Shown in pieces: positions 56,400 through 64,000 of a stretch of DNA of 64,000 bases. The position numbers were made by a program, and so were the translations under genes. Within the stretch, counting starts at the first letter, position 1. Each line of letters starts with the position of its first letter. The stretch is from Caulochytrium protostelioides (Eukaryota; Chytridiomycota; Caulochytriomycetes; Caulochytriales; Caulochytriaceae), in the NCBI GenBank assembly GCA_003615045.1, contig ML014124.1, forward strand, positions 156,177 to 220,176, read 5' to 3'. The notes beneath the pieces were generated by a model that saw nothing but the letters and a program-made list of their open reading frames with translations, was not told the DNA's origin and ran no database searches.

Positions 56400-59300
56400 G
56401 CGCCGCCCGTCTCGATGCCCGCGGCGCATGCGACGCATGCCCATGCGCCACCCCCGGGCGGCCATGCCAGTGGCGGCGGCGGCCACTCGAGCCACTCGAT
56501 GGGCTTCCTGCACACCTTCTTCCACATGAAGCTGAAGGCCTCCGGATCGCTGCACTCTCCGCTAAGCGCTGCGAGCCCGGGCCCTGGCGCTGGCGCTGGA
56601 CACAGCCACGGCCACGGCCACGGCCGCAGCGCGAGCAGCAGCACGCCCCGTGCCGCCAGCAGCGTCCACCAGCCGCAGCCGATCCATGCCCCGACGCAGG
56701 ACCTCCCGGCGCCGCCTCTTCTGCTCGATCGCAGCGACGGGGCGACGCCGGCGTCGGCCACGCCCCTCTCCGCCGCCACGTCGCGGTCGACCGCGTCCCC
56801 GACGTCGACCCCGACGCCGGCCGGCGCGCATTCTTCGGACCCCGGCGACGCCCGCTGGAACGCCGAACCGCCGCCGCCCGCGGCCAGCTCGAGCGCCGAC
56901 GCGCTGCTGGCGCCGTTCCGCCGTCCGAGGCGCCACTCGCTGCGTCCGAATGCCTTCCGGACGCCCGGTGTCTCCCACGCGACCGCGGCCGCGCACGACG
57001 GCGCCGCCACCGCGTCGAGCGCCTCGCCGGCGCTGGCCGTGAGCTACTCGGACTCGCCGCTGTCGGCGCCATCCGCCGAGTCGCCGGCCTCGGCCGCGTC
57101 GGCCCCCGACGGCATGGCCGGGCCCAAGGCCGGGGCCGCCGCCCTGGCGATGGCCTCGCCGCCGCCCGATGGCGCGCCGCCGCTGCCGCTGCCGCTGCCG
57201 CGCGCGACCGCGAACGACCACGGCGCGTGGATGTCGCCGACGGCCGCGGGCCTTCCCGACTGTCCCAAGTCGAGCGGAAGCCATTCCCGGCACTTCCCCC
57301 ACTTCCCCCACTTCAATCTCCCCCACCTCTCGGCGTCGGGGCTGCGGAAGTCGGTTAGCCATGGTCGTCTCTCCTCACTGCTCCATGGGGGCAGCCACGG
57401 GTCGCCACATGGCCACCCTTCCCCTTCCCCTTCCCAGCACGAGAGCCACGGCCACGAATCCAGCGCGGACCACGGCCAGGAGCCACGCCACCCGTATACC
57501 CTCGCGCCCTGCGGCTCGACCACCTCGCTGGGATCGGGGACGTCCGACGAGAAGGCCGACAAGGCCTCGCGGACGTCGAGCCACGACAGTGTGGCGTCGC
57601 CGCTGCACGGGCGCTCGCACTCCGACGGCAGCCACCACGGGCCCGGGTCGGCCGCGTTCTGTGTGCGCCTGAGCGCGCGCCATCCCTTCCACGACGGCGT
57701 CGTCGAGCCCGACGACCCGAACGCCGCCGCCGCCGACGCCGCCGCAGGCAGCCCGCTCGTCCCGCCGGGCTGTGGCCCGTGCGAATTCACCTGGTGGAAC
57801 ACCGTCGCCGCGCGCGTCGTGGACGACCCAGCGCCCACGCATCGGGCTCCGGCATCGTCGTCGGAGGCGCCCGCGGTCGCGACCTCCGCAGATCCGCTGC
57901 GGGACCCCGTGGCGCACCTGAAGCACCGGATCCTGGAACACCAGGCGGCCCAGTGGCGGATGTTTCAAGAAACGTATACGTGGCGTGATCCACGGCCTTC
58001 CGCATGCAGCAGCGGTGGTAGCCACGCCGCCGCCGCCGGCCCCACGGCGCCCGGCGCGTCGGCCTCGTCCGCCTCGTCCGCCTCGCCGGCCGTGGGCCCG
58101 GCCGGCCCTTCCCCGGCCGGAGCGGGCGCCACCGCTGCCACCAACAAGCATTTGCTCGGGACGGGCGGCTTCGGCACCGTTTTCCGGGCAACGCATCGTC
58201 CGTCCGGGAAGCATGTCGCCATCAAGCGCATCCCAGTGATGTCCCTTCTCGACAAAGGGGCCATGCTCCCGGTCATGAGCACCACGCTGCAGGATACCGC
58301 GATGGATGGCGGGCCGGACCGTGGGTTCGGTCGGCTGTGGACGGATATCGGCGTCTACCACGTGCTCGATGACACGGCCGCTGCGCGGGAGGGTGGCCCG
58401 ACCGCCCCCGGGCGCGTCCCTGGCAAAAAGGTCGTTCTGAGCGTGCCAACCGAGATTCTCGTCAATGACCAGATCACCCGCGCGCGGCGCGACATGGCCG
58501 GGACTTCGGGCCGCCGGTCCCACCTCCACCATCATCACCACCACCACAATGGTTCCCACCCGCTGGATGCTTATGTCGAGCTCTATGAAGCGTACTTCTG
58601 GGGCGATCACTACTATCTGGTCCTCGAGTATGCGAAAGGCTCGATCGAGCTGTATTCATACATCTACGACTCGAAGAAGCACGGCCACGGGCGCGCCGAG
58701 CCCCTCGATGCCTTGGCCAGCCCGCCCGCCTCGCTGCCCGCGCCCATGCCCGAGTCCAAGGTGGCGTACATCTTTGCCCAAATCGTCCGCGGGCTCGTGG
58801 CGCTCCTCGACCTCGGGTGGGTCACGGGCGACTTGTCCGCCGAAAACATCCTCATCCATCCCAAAACGCTTACGGTCCGGATCATCGATCTTGGCGCCGC
58901 CTTCTACTTCGGGCCCACCTCCGGCGGCCTCCGGACCTGCGTCGGCAGCTGGTGCTGGCGGTCTGGCAAGGCCAAGCCGTGCATCGATCCGGACGCCCCG
59001 GACCGGCTCTGCCCGCACGACGCGTATGGCGGCGCGCAGTCCTACCGCAGTCCGCAGATCGTCCTCGCCGACCTGGTCCGCGACCAGGGCCGGCGTGCCG
59101 GGCCCGCAGGACTGCTCGCCCCTTCGGCGCCGGCGCCGACGCCCGGCCACGTCTTCGACCCGGTCCGAGAACAGGCCTGGTGTGCCGGCATTCTGCTGTT
59201 TGAGCTGCTCACGCGCCATGCGCCGTTCTCGAACGACGAGGATGTTCTTGCGCAGCCGATCGGCCCCATGCTGCGCTACTATCTGCCGGCGTCACATCAC

Positions 59301-59702
59301 GCGTCGTCGGCCATAGTCCGTCGCCCGGCCCCGTCCACGCTGTCCCGACGCGCAACCGCGTCGGCCTTCGGCTCCATCGCGGCAGACCCGAGCGGTGAGG
59401 CGCTGGCGCCCGGTGACTACCCGTTCCCCGACAACGACGCGGCCGCGGCCACCGCCGTCGCCCTGTCCCAGGCCTGCCGCCAGGTGTTGCTTGGGCTGCT
59501 CGTCAAGGACGTTGCCAAGCGCAAGACGCTCAAGTTTTGGGCGACACGGAGCTTCGTCCGAGACGCGCCCACGAGCGTCGAGATGGCGTGGGTCTGGCCG
59601 GCTTACCTGGGATCCATGTGGGAGTCTCGGCCCCTCTCGCGCGCCGCCACGACATCGGCGAAGCCCCAGAAGCCTCCCGGCTCGTGGATGCGGCCTGGGT
59701 AG
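55554..59702 (+). CDS. Large protein kinase-like protein with altered catalytic loop
   Basis: 1382 residues from the ATG at 55554 (ccacgATGCC), chosen because upstream in-frame sequence is repeat-rich. Residues 1-860 are disordered, with an (SA)n run (GGCGTC hexamers), Asp/Ala repeats and His/Ser-rich parts. The kinase domain spans about 862-1340. Present: Gly loop LLGTGGFGTVF, VAIKRI lysine, hinge YYLVLEYAKGSIELYSYI, and metal-binding IIDLGAAFYF (DLG for DFG). The catalytic loop reads VTGDLSAENILI: Asp and Asn are kept, but His and Arg of HRD and the Lys of DLKPEN are replaced. The APE position reads RSPQ. Segment IDLGAAFYFGP recalls PASK/Psk-type kinases, but this is only a loose resemblance. 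About 110 extra residues lie between the beta-3 Lys and the hinge. It could be a divergent active kinase or a pseudokinase. Confidence 0.82.
55618..55706 (+). repeat. Hexanucleotide repeat (GGCGTC)n coding for (SA)n in the kinase gene
   Basis: About 15 nearly perfect hexamers near the N-terminus, in phase with the frame. Expansion or contraction would keep the frame. Confidence 0.92.
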
Positions 59703-60527
59703 CGCGGTGATGGCCGTGGCAGGCGGGGACCCCCTCCGCTGGCCACCACGCGGGGCACCCTTGACCCGCGGCATCGAATCCAGTGAACGCCGTGGCGCCC
59801 GCTGAACAGCCGGACTCCCCGCCCCTTTCTGTCCGCTTCACAGGCAGCTCGTCTGTCACCCGTGAGATGGCCGATGGGATGGCCGATGGGCGTGCCCGCT
59901 CAATCACCCGAGGCCGTGGCGCACAAACATCCCGCTTTGGTCCGCATCATCGCTGTTTGGCGGCATTCGCGACGATCCCTCCACCGCGACGGCTCGTGCG
60001 ATGGAAAGGGGCATGACCACCAAAACTCTGATCGACCGTCTCACCGTCACGATTGCCGCCTCCCGCATGCACATGGTCACATGGATCGGTTCGATCGCTC
60101 GATCGTTTCTCGGACTGCCCTTATTATTATGCATCATTTAACCATCGAGGCTGTCACTCCGCGGACACCCTCTCCGCTTGCTGTCGTCGCGTGCCTGGCT
60201 CGAACCTAAGGTACCTCAAGAAGCCCATCCACTATCGGGTCAGCGATTGCAGGCCCCCGGCATACAGCTCGCACTTGCCCCGGAGGGGGGCAACTAGGTG
60301 CGGCTGAGGCGATCACCACGGTCTTCCCTGACCGCCCCGTTGGCAAGCACGCGCCGCTTGCTTCCCTGCCGCCGCGGGGCACTGCTGCCCTCAGGACGGC
60401 TTCAGATCGTCAGTATTCTGTCGGCAGCGGCTCGTACGCGTCGAGCCACTGTTCTGGGAGGGTTTGGCGCGCTGCCCGTACTCTGCCCTTGGAGCGGCCC
60501 CCCTAGCCGCCTGACAGCGGCGGCTGC

Positions 60528-60563
<36 letters not shown>

Positions 60564-60839
60564 CAGTTTATCGACGCCAGCAGATCAGCCGCGACCCCAT
60601 GACGTCACGCTCAACAGCGAAAAAAAAAAAGCTTATTTCCATCCGCGCTGCGAGGGCCCTGACGGTCACGACAGCACCGTGAGCTGCCGTGACCTGACGA
60701 GTCGGACGTACTGGGGGCAGCTGATGCGGGGCCCCGCCGATACCGCCCAGCCAGATCCCTCGTGGGCGCGACGACGATCGGGACCACCCGCGGCTGGCAG
60801 TCCAGCGACGCACGCGCCCTTACGGCGCGGGCGGCATCT
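59703..60839. other. Region between kinase gene and Cys-rich array
   Basis: No gene recognised. It contains a (CT)n microsatellite (60532-60560) and a short A run near 60620. If the Cys-rich array had an upstream part, it should lie in the right half of this region, but I cannot identify one. Confidence 0.45.
60532..60560. repeat. (CT)n microsatellite
   Basis: About 14 CT units directly upstream of the Cys-rich repeat region. Confidence 0.9.
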
Positions 60840-61660
60840 GCCGACATGGTGCGCCACCGGTCCTCAGCGGCCTCCGGCCGCGATCGATCTGATGTGCATA
60901 CGCTGCCCCGGCGCAAAGTCGAACGTGCCCACGCATGGCTTACCCGGAGAGCGTCGGATGTGGTGTCCGGCAACGATGCCCCGATCTTCCAGCTCATGCC
61001 GGGGATGTCTCGGCAGAACGCTGTCTCTGTCCGAAGCAGGTGACGCCGCACTTGGGCTTCGAGAATAACCCGCGGTTGCCGGTATGGTGCCGACTCGGTC
61101 CTGGAACACCGAAGGATGCTATCAATGTGCGGCGTCTCACGTGCCCGTGCGACAAGAAAAGACATCCTACGTATAGCCTTCCGGGCGAACGGGCGCGGTG
61201 GTGTACTCACTGCCCTGAGCGTCCACCCGAGACCAAGGACCGGTATGCGCGTAGGTACGAATGCGACCATCAGAAGGTTCCCGCCTTTGGTCTAGAAGGC
61301 GAAAAGGCGCGGTGCCCGCTCGGTCCTGGCAAGGACCCTGCTGCCATCAACATCCTCGCTCGACGATGTGAGTGCGCCCGGGGTGTTCAGCCCACCTTTG
61401 ATTTCAACGGTTAGAAGCCACGGTGGTGTGTCGCTTGCCCGGGTAAGCCGGAAGGAGCCATCATCGTGTACGCCGCACAGTGGATGTGTGAATGCAAGGT
61501 GCAACCCCCGCTGGGCATCGAGGGCGAACGCCCGACGTGGTGCATCCAGTGCCCCGACAAGTGCCTCCTGAGGCGACCGCGGTGCTATCGATGCACCCAA
61601 GTGTGAGTGTGAACGTGAGGTTTGTCCAACCTTCGGGCTCACAAGCGACCGACCGCGGTA
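60840..61660 (+). pseudogene. Decayed array of about seven Cys-rich 39-residue repeats (EsV-1-7-like)
   Basis: Seven units with a period of about 117 bp start near 60895, 61020, 61139, 61261, 61367, 61486 and 61600, and a half unit precedes them. Each reads roughly C-x-C, five to seven residues, P-T-x-G-L-x-G-E-R-x-x-W-C, x2, C-P-x-x-P, then A-I-N-x4-R-R. Examples are HPTYSLPGERARWCTHCP and QPPLGIEGERPTWCIQCP. The order of Cys residues and the PxFGxxG core resemble the EsV-1-7 repeat (C-x4-C-x16-C-x2-H-x12), with Cys in place of His. A frame shift occurs near 60990-61015, a TAG at 61412, a TGA at 61603 with a shift, and a TAG in the last unit, so it is not translatable as one protein. It ends at a junction with inverted Fanzor sequence near 61660. 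Confidence 0.7.
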
Positions 61661-61815
61661 GTGCCAAGACTGCCGACCACGGGCGGCAGGGGGGCTCGCC
61701 TGGGGATAAGGCACAGCGCTGTTGGTCTGACCCGTGATGCCAAGCCGCGCCGGATGCTCAACGCGGCATTCAGGTCGCAATTCACGACGAGGTACCTGTA
61801 GGAACGGAAAGCATG
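61655..61815 (-). pseudogene. Fanzor C-terminal relic, copy C (inverted)
   Basis: Minus-strand reading gives YLVVNCDLNAALSIRRG (Asp codon 61774-61776), then the words ACAGCGCTGTGCC and CCGCCCGTGGTCGGCA, all matching copy D in order (GTTTGTGAACCGCGATCTG..., AGCTCTGTGCCGCAACCC, CAGCCCGTGGTCGGCACAG). It is therefore the same C-terminal region in the opposite orientation, sitting between the Cys-rich array and copy D. Confidence 0.75.
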
Positions 61816-61869
61816 GCGCAGCAGATGGTGGAGGATGTAGCTGCCTTTCAGACGCTTCCGCAACTAAAC

Positions 61870-62531
61870 GAGGCGTTCTGTCTGCTTACACACAATAGCC
61901 GCTGTGGGCCGAGTACTTGAAGCTGCGCTGGGCACGCCAGCACCTGCGGCTGTACGGAGGCAGGCGGCGCGTGTTTGCTAGTACTTTAACCGCGTCGTTG
62001 AGGAGGCCAAGAAGCCCGTGGTGGTCGCCTATGGCGCAGCCAAGTTGGCTCCCGGAGGCAAGGGCAAGATCGCCGTGCCAACGGCTCGAGCGTACCAAGC
62101 GGGCGCCCAGCGTTTCCGCTCCGTGCTGCTCGACGAGTTTCGGACGACCCAGGTGCTTGCCGAGACGGATATCACCCTGACCAAGGTTTAAACTCGAAGA
62201 AGGGGCCGATCTCTCGCGCGTCCCGGGCGGATGCTTCCGCGGCCGCGCCGACGCCGGCCATCTCGGTCGGCAAGGTCCGGGTGTATGCCCAGACACATGT
62301 GGTCCTGAAACCTGGTCCACATCGGCGCCAAGGAACCACGGTCCGAGGGTTGCTGTAGTATAAAGCCACCCACGGCAATGAAGCCACCCACAACAAGTTT
62401 GTGAACCGCGATCTGAATGCCGCGTTGAACATCCGACGCTGCCTGGCCTTACCGGAAAGACCGATAGCTCTGTGCCGCAACCCGGAGCCAACCAGGTGGC
62501 AGCCCGTGGTCGGCACAGTCATCCGACACTG
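61870..62531 (+). pseudogene. Fanzor (eukaryotic TnpB-like RNA-guided nuclease) relic, copy D
   Basis: The most complete copy. In order: EYLKLRWARQHLRLYGG (from 61911), YFNRVVEEAKKPVVVAYGAAK, AVPTARAYQAGAQRFRSVLL, RuvC-II DEFRTTQV (Glu codon 62135-62137), then in another frame VGKVRVYAQTHVVLKPG, TVRGLL and RuvC-III FVNRDLNAALNIRRC (Asp codon 62410-62412), ending at TGA 62529-62531. Both visible catalytic acids survive. Lesions: a 1-nt loss near 61980, TAA at 62189, a frame shift before 62230, and TAG at 62356. RuvC-I and the N-terminal RNA-binding part are missing, and the Cys pair of the zinc-ribbon is not clear. Family members are RNA-guided DNA endonucleases carried by mobile elements. This copy cannot make a full protein. 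Confidence 0.83.
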
Positions 62532-62610
62532 AACCGAATGCGCGTCTGCTTCGGTGGGGGACCCCTGGGGGGCACCACCGAGGGCATGGGGTGCGCGTTG
62601 GGTCAGTATC
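62532..62610 (+). ncRNA. Candidate omega-RNA / right-end region of the Fanzor element
   Basis: The sequence after the stop keeps similarity to the tail of copy A (22705-22790), for example GGTGGGGGACCCCTGGGGGG here against TGTGGGGGGACACCTGGGGT there, followed by CACCA and GAGGGC in both. Conservation of noncoding sequence immediately 3' of the ORF is what is expected of the omega-RNA scaffold and element end in TnpB/Fanzor systems. Its identity as an RNA gene is inference. Confidence 0.4.
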
Positions 62611-62847
62611 CATTACTTTAAATATATATATTTGTTTCATCGAAAAAGAACACAAGAGAGACAGGGAGGTTCATGAGAAGAGTACAAGGGTGCCCACCAT
62701 ATGGCTACTATGTGAAACCCATATGTGTCCTATGTGCTAGCGGGCTAGCAAACCTGCCCCCTCTTTCCTCATATGAAAAGTCCCATGGGCCGATGGGCGC
62801 CGCCGCCCCGATCCCATAGCACCCGAGGGCAGGAGGCACCAAAAATC

Positions 62848-62874
62848 GGATTTTGCCCATTTCTGGCAAAATCC
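62848..62874. repeat. Perfect 10-bp inverted repeat with 7-nt loop
   Basis: GGATTTTGCC, loop CATTTCT, GGCAAAATCC. It could form a hairpin in RNA or DNA inside the putative LTR. Confidence 0.85.
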
Positions 62875-63217
62875 CTGGCCGTAACCCGTGGGGGCGGGCC
62901 TAGAAATTTCAGCTCCTAGGGCACCCTTTAGACACTCACCGACTCAGAGGTCGATTCTCGAGAGAGCCTTTCGACGTCTTTGCAACAGAGTTCTATGAGG
63001 GTTACAATTCGGCCTTGTATTTGATGATGTCACCCTGTTCATTATCTTTCCCCTTTAAAAATCCATCGGCATTCGGCAAAACGGAAAACTCCCCAGTGGG
63101 CCCCAAAGCCTTCGGAAGTGGCGTGCTGCATGAGAGTGGCCTTGAGACCTTATAGAGAGTGCTCGGCTTCCACAACCCTCCATCGTAACCCCGACTGGCA
63201 AGTCGGAGTTCAGTGTC

Positions 63218-63226
63218 TATATAAGG
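63218..63226 (+). promoter_or_regulatory. TATA-like element in putative LTR
   Basis: TATATAAGG within GTGTCTATATAAGGTTGCCC. A candidate promoter of the retroelement or of a short transcript in the LTR. Confidence 0.45.
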
Positions 63227-63355
63227 TTGCCCCTCGAGGGGATTTCTTCCCCACTCTTCATTCGTTGCGAACCCCCTTTTCTTCCTCGTATTCTTTTGCA
63301 CAGCACAGCAAAAACGTCATTGCTGTGGCGCTTGCGCCGTTTTCCAAACAATAAT

Positions 63356-63434
63356 CGCAAGGAGGCGCCACCATGAGAATTTTGCATGGCGCCAAGCAGC
63401 GAACACAAGGAGGCGACTTCATTTGAGAATTTTC
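63356..63434 (+). repeat. Imperfect direct repeat, about 28 bp, two copies in putative LTR
   Basis: CGCAAGGAGGCGCCACCATGAGAATTTT-like sequence (63357-63386, split by one variant) recurs as CACAAGGAGGCGACTTCATT-GAGAATTTT (63406-63434). A third GAGAATTT occurs near 63474. Repeated motifs of this kind are typical of LTR U3 enhancers. Confidence 0.65.
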
Positions 63435-63591
63435 TCGAGAACAGCAAAGCGGCGCCGCACAACGGAGCCATTCGAGAATTTGTCGGAATTCTCATAATAG
63501 CACCGCCAGGGGGTGGCAGAACGGCATTCCGTGCCATTCCATGGGTCTCTGCCACCGCACACGTCGACGGGACCTCCGCGGCCCGAAACAA

Positions 63592-63599
63592 TATAAACC
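63592..63599 (+). promoter_or_regulatory. Second TATA-like element, near the LTR 3' part
   Basis: TATAAACC, about 140 bp before the proposed LTR end and followed by a CA/CT-rich stretch suitable as R/U5. The better candidate for the genomic RNA promoter. Confidence 0.5.
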
Positions 63600-63742
63600 C
63601 CGGCATTCCCGATGCACCCTCCCTTCGGCACACATTCAAAATAACACTTAAACACCATAACCCTCTCTCTGTACTCCCATCTCGTATACATCAATACATT
63701 CCCCTTTGAACCCCTGACCCCGCCCGTGCTAGGTCATAAAAT

Positions 63743-63762
63743 TGGCGATCCCGGCAGGGACT
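63743..63762 (+). other. Candidate tRNA primer-binding site of LTR retrotransposon
   Basis: TGGCGATCCCGGCAGGGACT directly follows a short TAAAAT spacer after the LTR's terminal CA. It begins with TGG, the complement of a tRNA CCA end, and fungal Ty3/gypsy-type elements I know have TTGGCGAC/TCCCGGCAGGG-like sequence here. Confidence 0.6.
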
Positions 63763-64000
63763 CCAACTATTGACCACGCCCTGCACCCCCCTGACCCCGC
63801 ACTCAGCATAGACACCGGTCTATGCTCGCCGAACCCAACTGTGATATCATACTGTGATATCAGACCCCGGTATTGAACGCAAACTGTGATATTTGCCCGA
63901 CTACAATATCACACTTCGGATTTTTGCATTTTCGGTCCATCCTGACCCAACCCTGATTGAAACAAAGTCTTTTTCGACTCATCTTTGTTTCTCCGTTGTT
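63763..64000 (+). mobile_element. Start of LTR-retrotransposon internal region (cut by window end)
   Basis: A/C-rich sequence without an ATG-led domain. It contains a 13-bp tandem pair (ACTGTGATATCAT at 63838 and ACTGTGATATCAG at 63851), a third ACTGTGATAT near 63884, the opposite-strand ATATCACA near 63905, and an 8-bp inverted repeat GCATAGAC...GTCTATGC (63806-63825). gag/pol would lie beyond the window. Confidence 0.45.

Larger units (their letters stand above)
62640..63742 (+). mobile_element. Probable long terminal repeat of an LTR retrotransposon (left LTR)
   Basis: The base composition drops sharply from the GC-rich norm. Two TATA-like words (63218-63226 TATATAAGG; 63592-63599 TATAAACC) precede pyrimidine/AC-rich sequence, as in LTR U3/R regions. 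The segment ends just before a tRNA-type primer-binding site at 63743. The 3' end is probably the CA at 63735-63736. The 5' end cannot be fixed; a TGTGAAACCC word near 62711 is one candidate. No gene lies inside. Confidence 0.55.

Overview
The window is GC-rich nuclear DNA from a eukaryote, most likely a fungus. Genes are widely spaced, on both strands and not in operons. Most are single exons, and the two introns I can place have GT..AG ends. Conserved products include IMP dehydrogenase, eIF3c, a GYP7/TBC1D15-type Rab GAP, GRIM-19 of complex I, Alg13, PI31, mitochondrial bL19m and Integrator subunit 6. Fungal-type products (an Acl4-like chaperone, a Gep4-like phosphatase, a LAP1-type M28 aminopeptidase, a Crz1-style zinc-finger factor) point to fungi. 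Integrator subunit 6 plus Fanzor (eukaryotic TnpB) relics argue against a typical Dikarya genome and suggest an early-diverging, chytrid-like lineage. That placement is inference.

Layout. 1-3004: no gene recognised. 3005-4594: a disordered protein ending in an RVxF / EYNR motif. 4595-14269: a 9.7 kb stretch with no convincing gene. 14270-18356: zinc-finger transcription factor converging on a four-TM membrane protein. 19744-27319: TBC Rab GAP, IMPDH and a two-exon GRIM-19 gene, with decayed Fanzor pieces on both sides of IMPDH. 28246-40274: Integrator subunit 6 (two exons), PI31, Alg13, Acl4-like TPR protein, Gep4-like phosphatase and mitochondrial L19, the last two divergent. 42096-50659: atypical SDR, eIF3c and secreted M28 aminopeptidase. 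50791-59702: an AAAP transporter with a very long disordered insert, divergent from a large unusual protein kinase. 60840-62610: a mobile-element graveyard with a decayed array of about seven Cys-rich 39-residue repeats, an inverted Fanzor C-terminal piece and a more complete Fanzor relic. 62640-64000: a lower-GC tract that looks like a long terminal repeat, primer-binding site and start of the internal region of an LTR retrotransposon.

The most interesting content is the Fanzor family. Four relics carry recognisable RuvC-II (DEFRT) and/or RuvC-III (NRDLNAALNI) motifs. Two of them also share a G-rich noncoding tail downstream of the ORF, where the guide (omega) RNA of TnpB-like elements is encoded. 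The best copy lies next to a Cys-rich repeat array in the same orientation that resembles the EsV-1-7 family. All copies here are broken, so an intact relative should be sought elsewhere in the genome.

Simple tandem repeats are abundant. Inside called genes their unit lengths are multiples of three, while 5-, 7- and 10-bp units occur only outside them, which supports the gene calls. No tRNA, rRNA or CRISPR array was recognised by eye.
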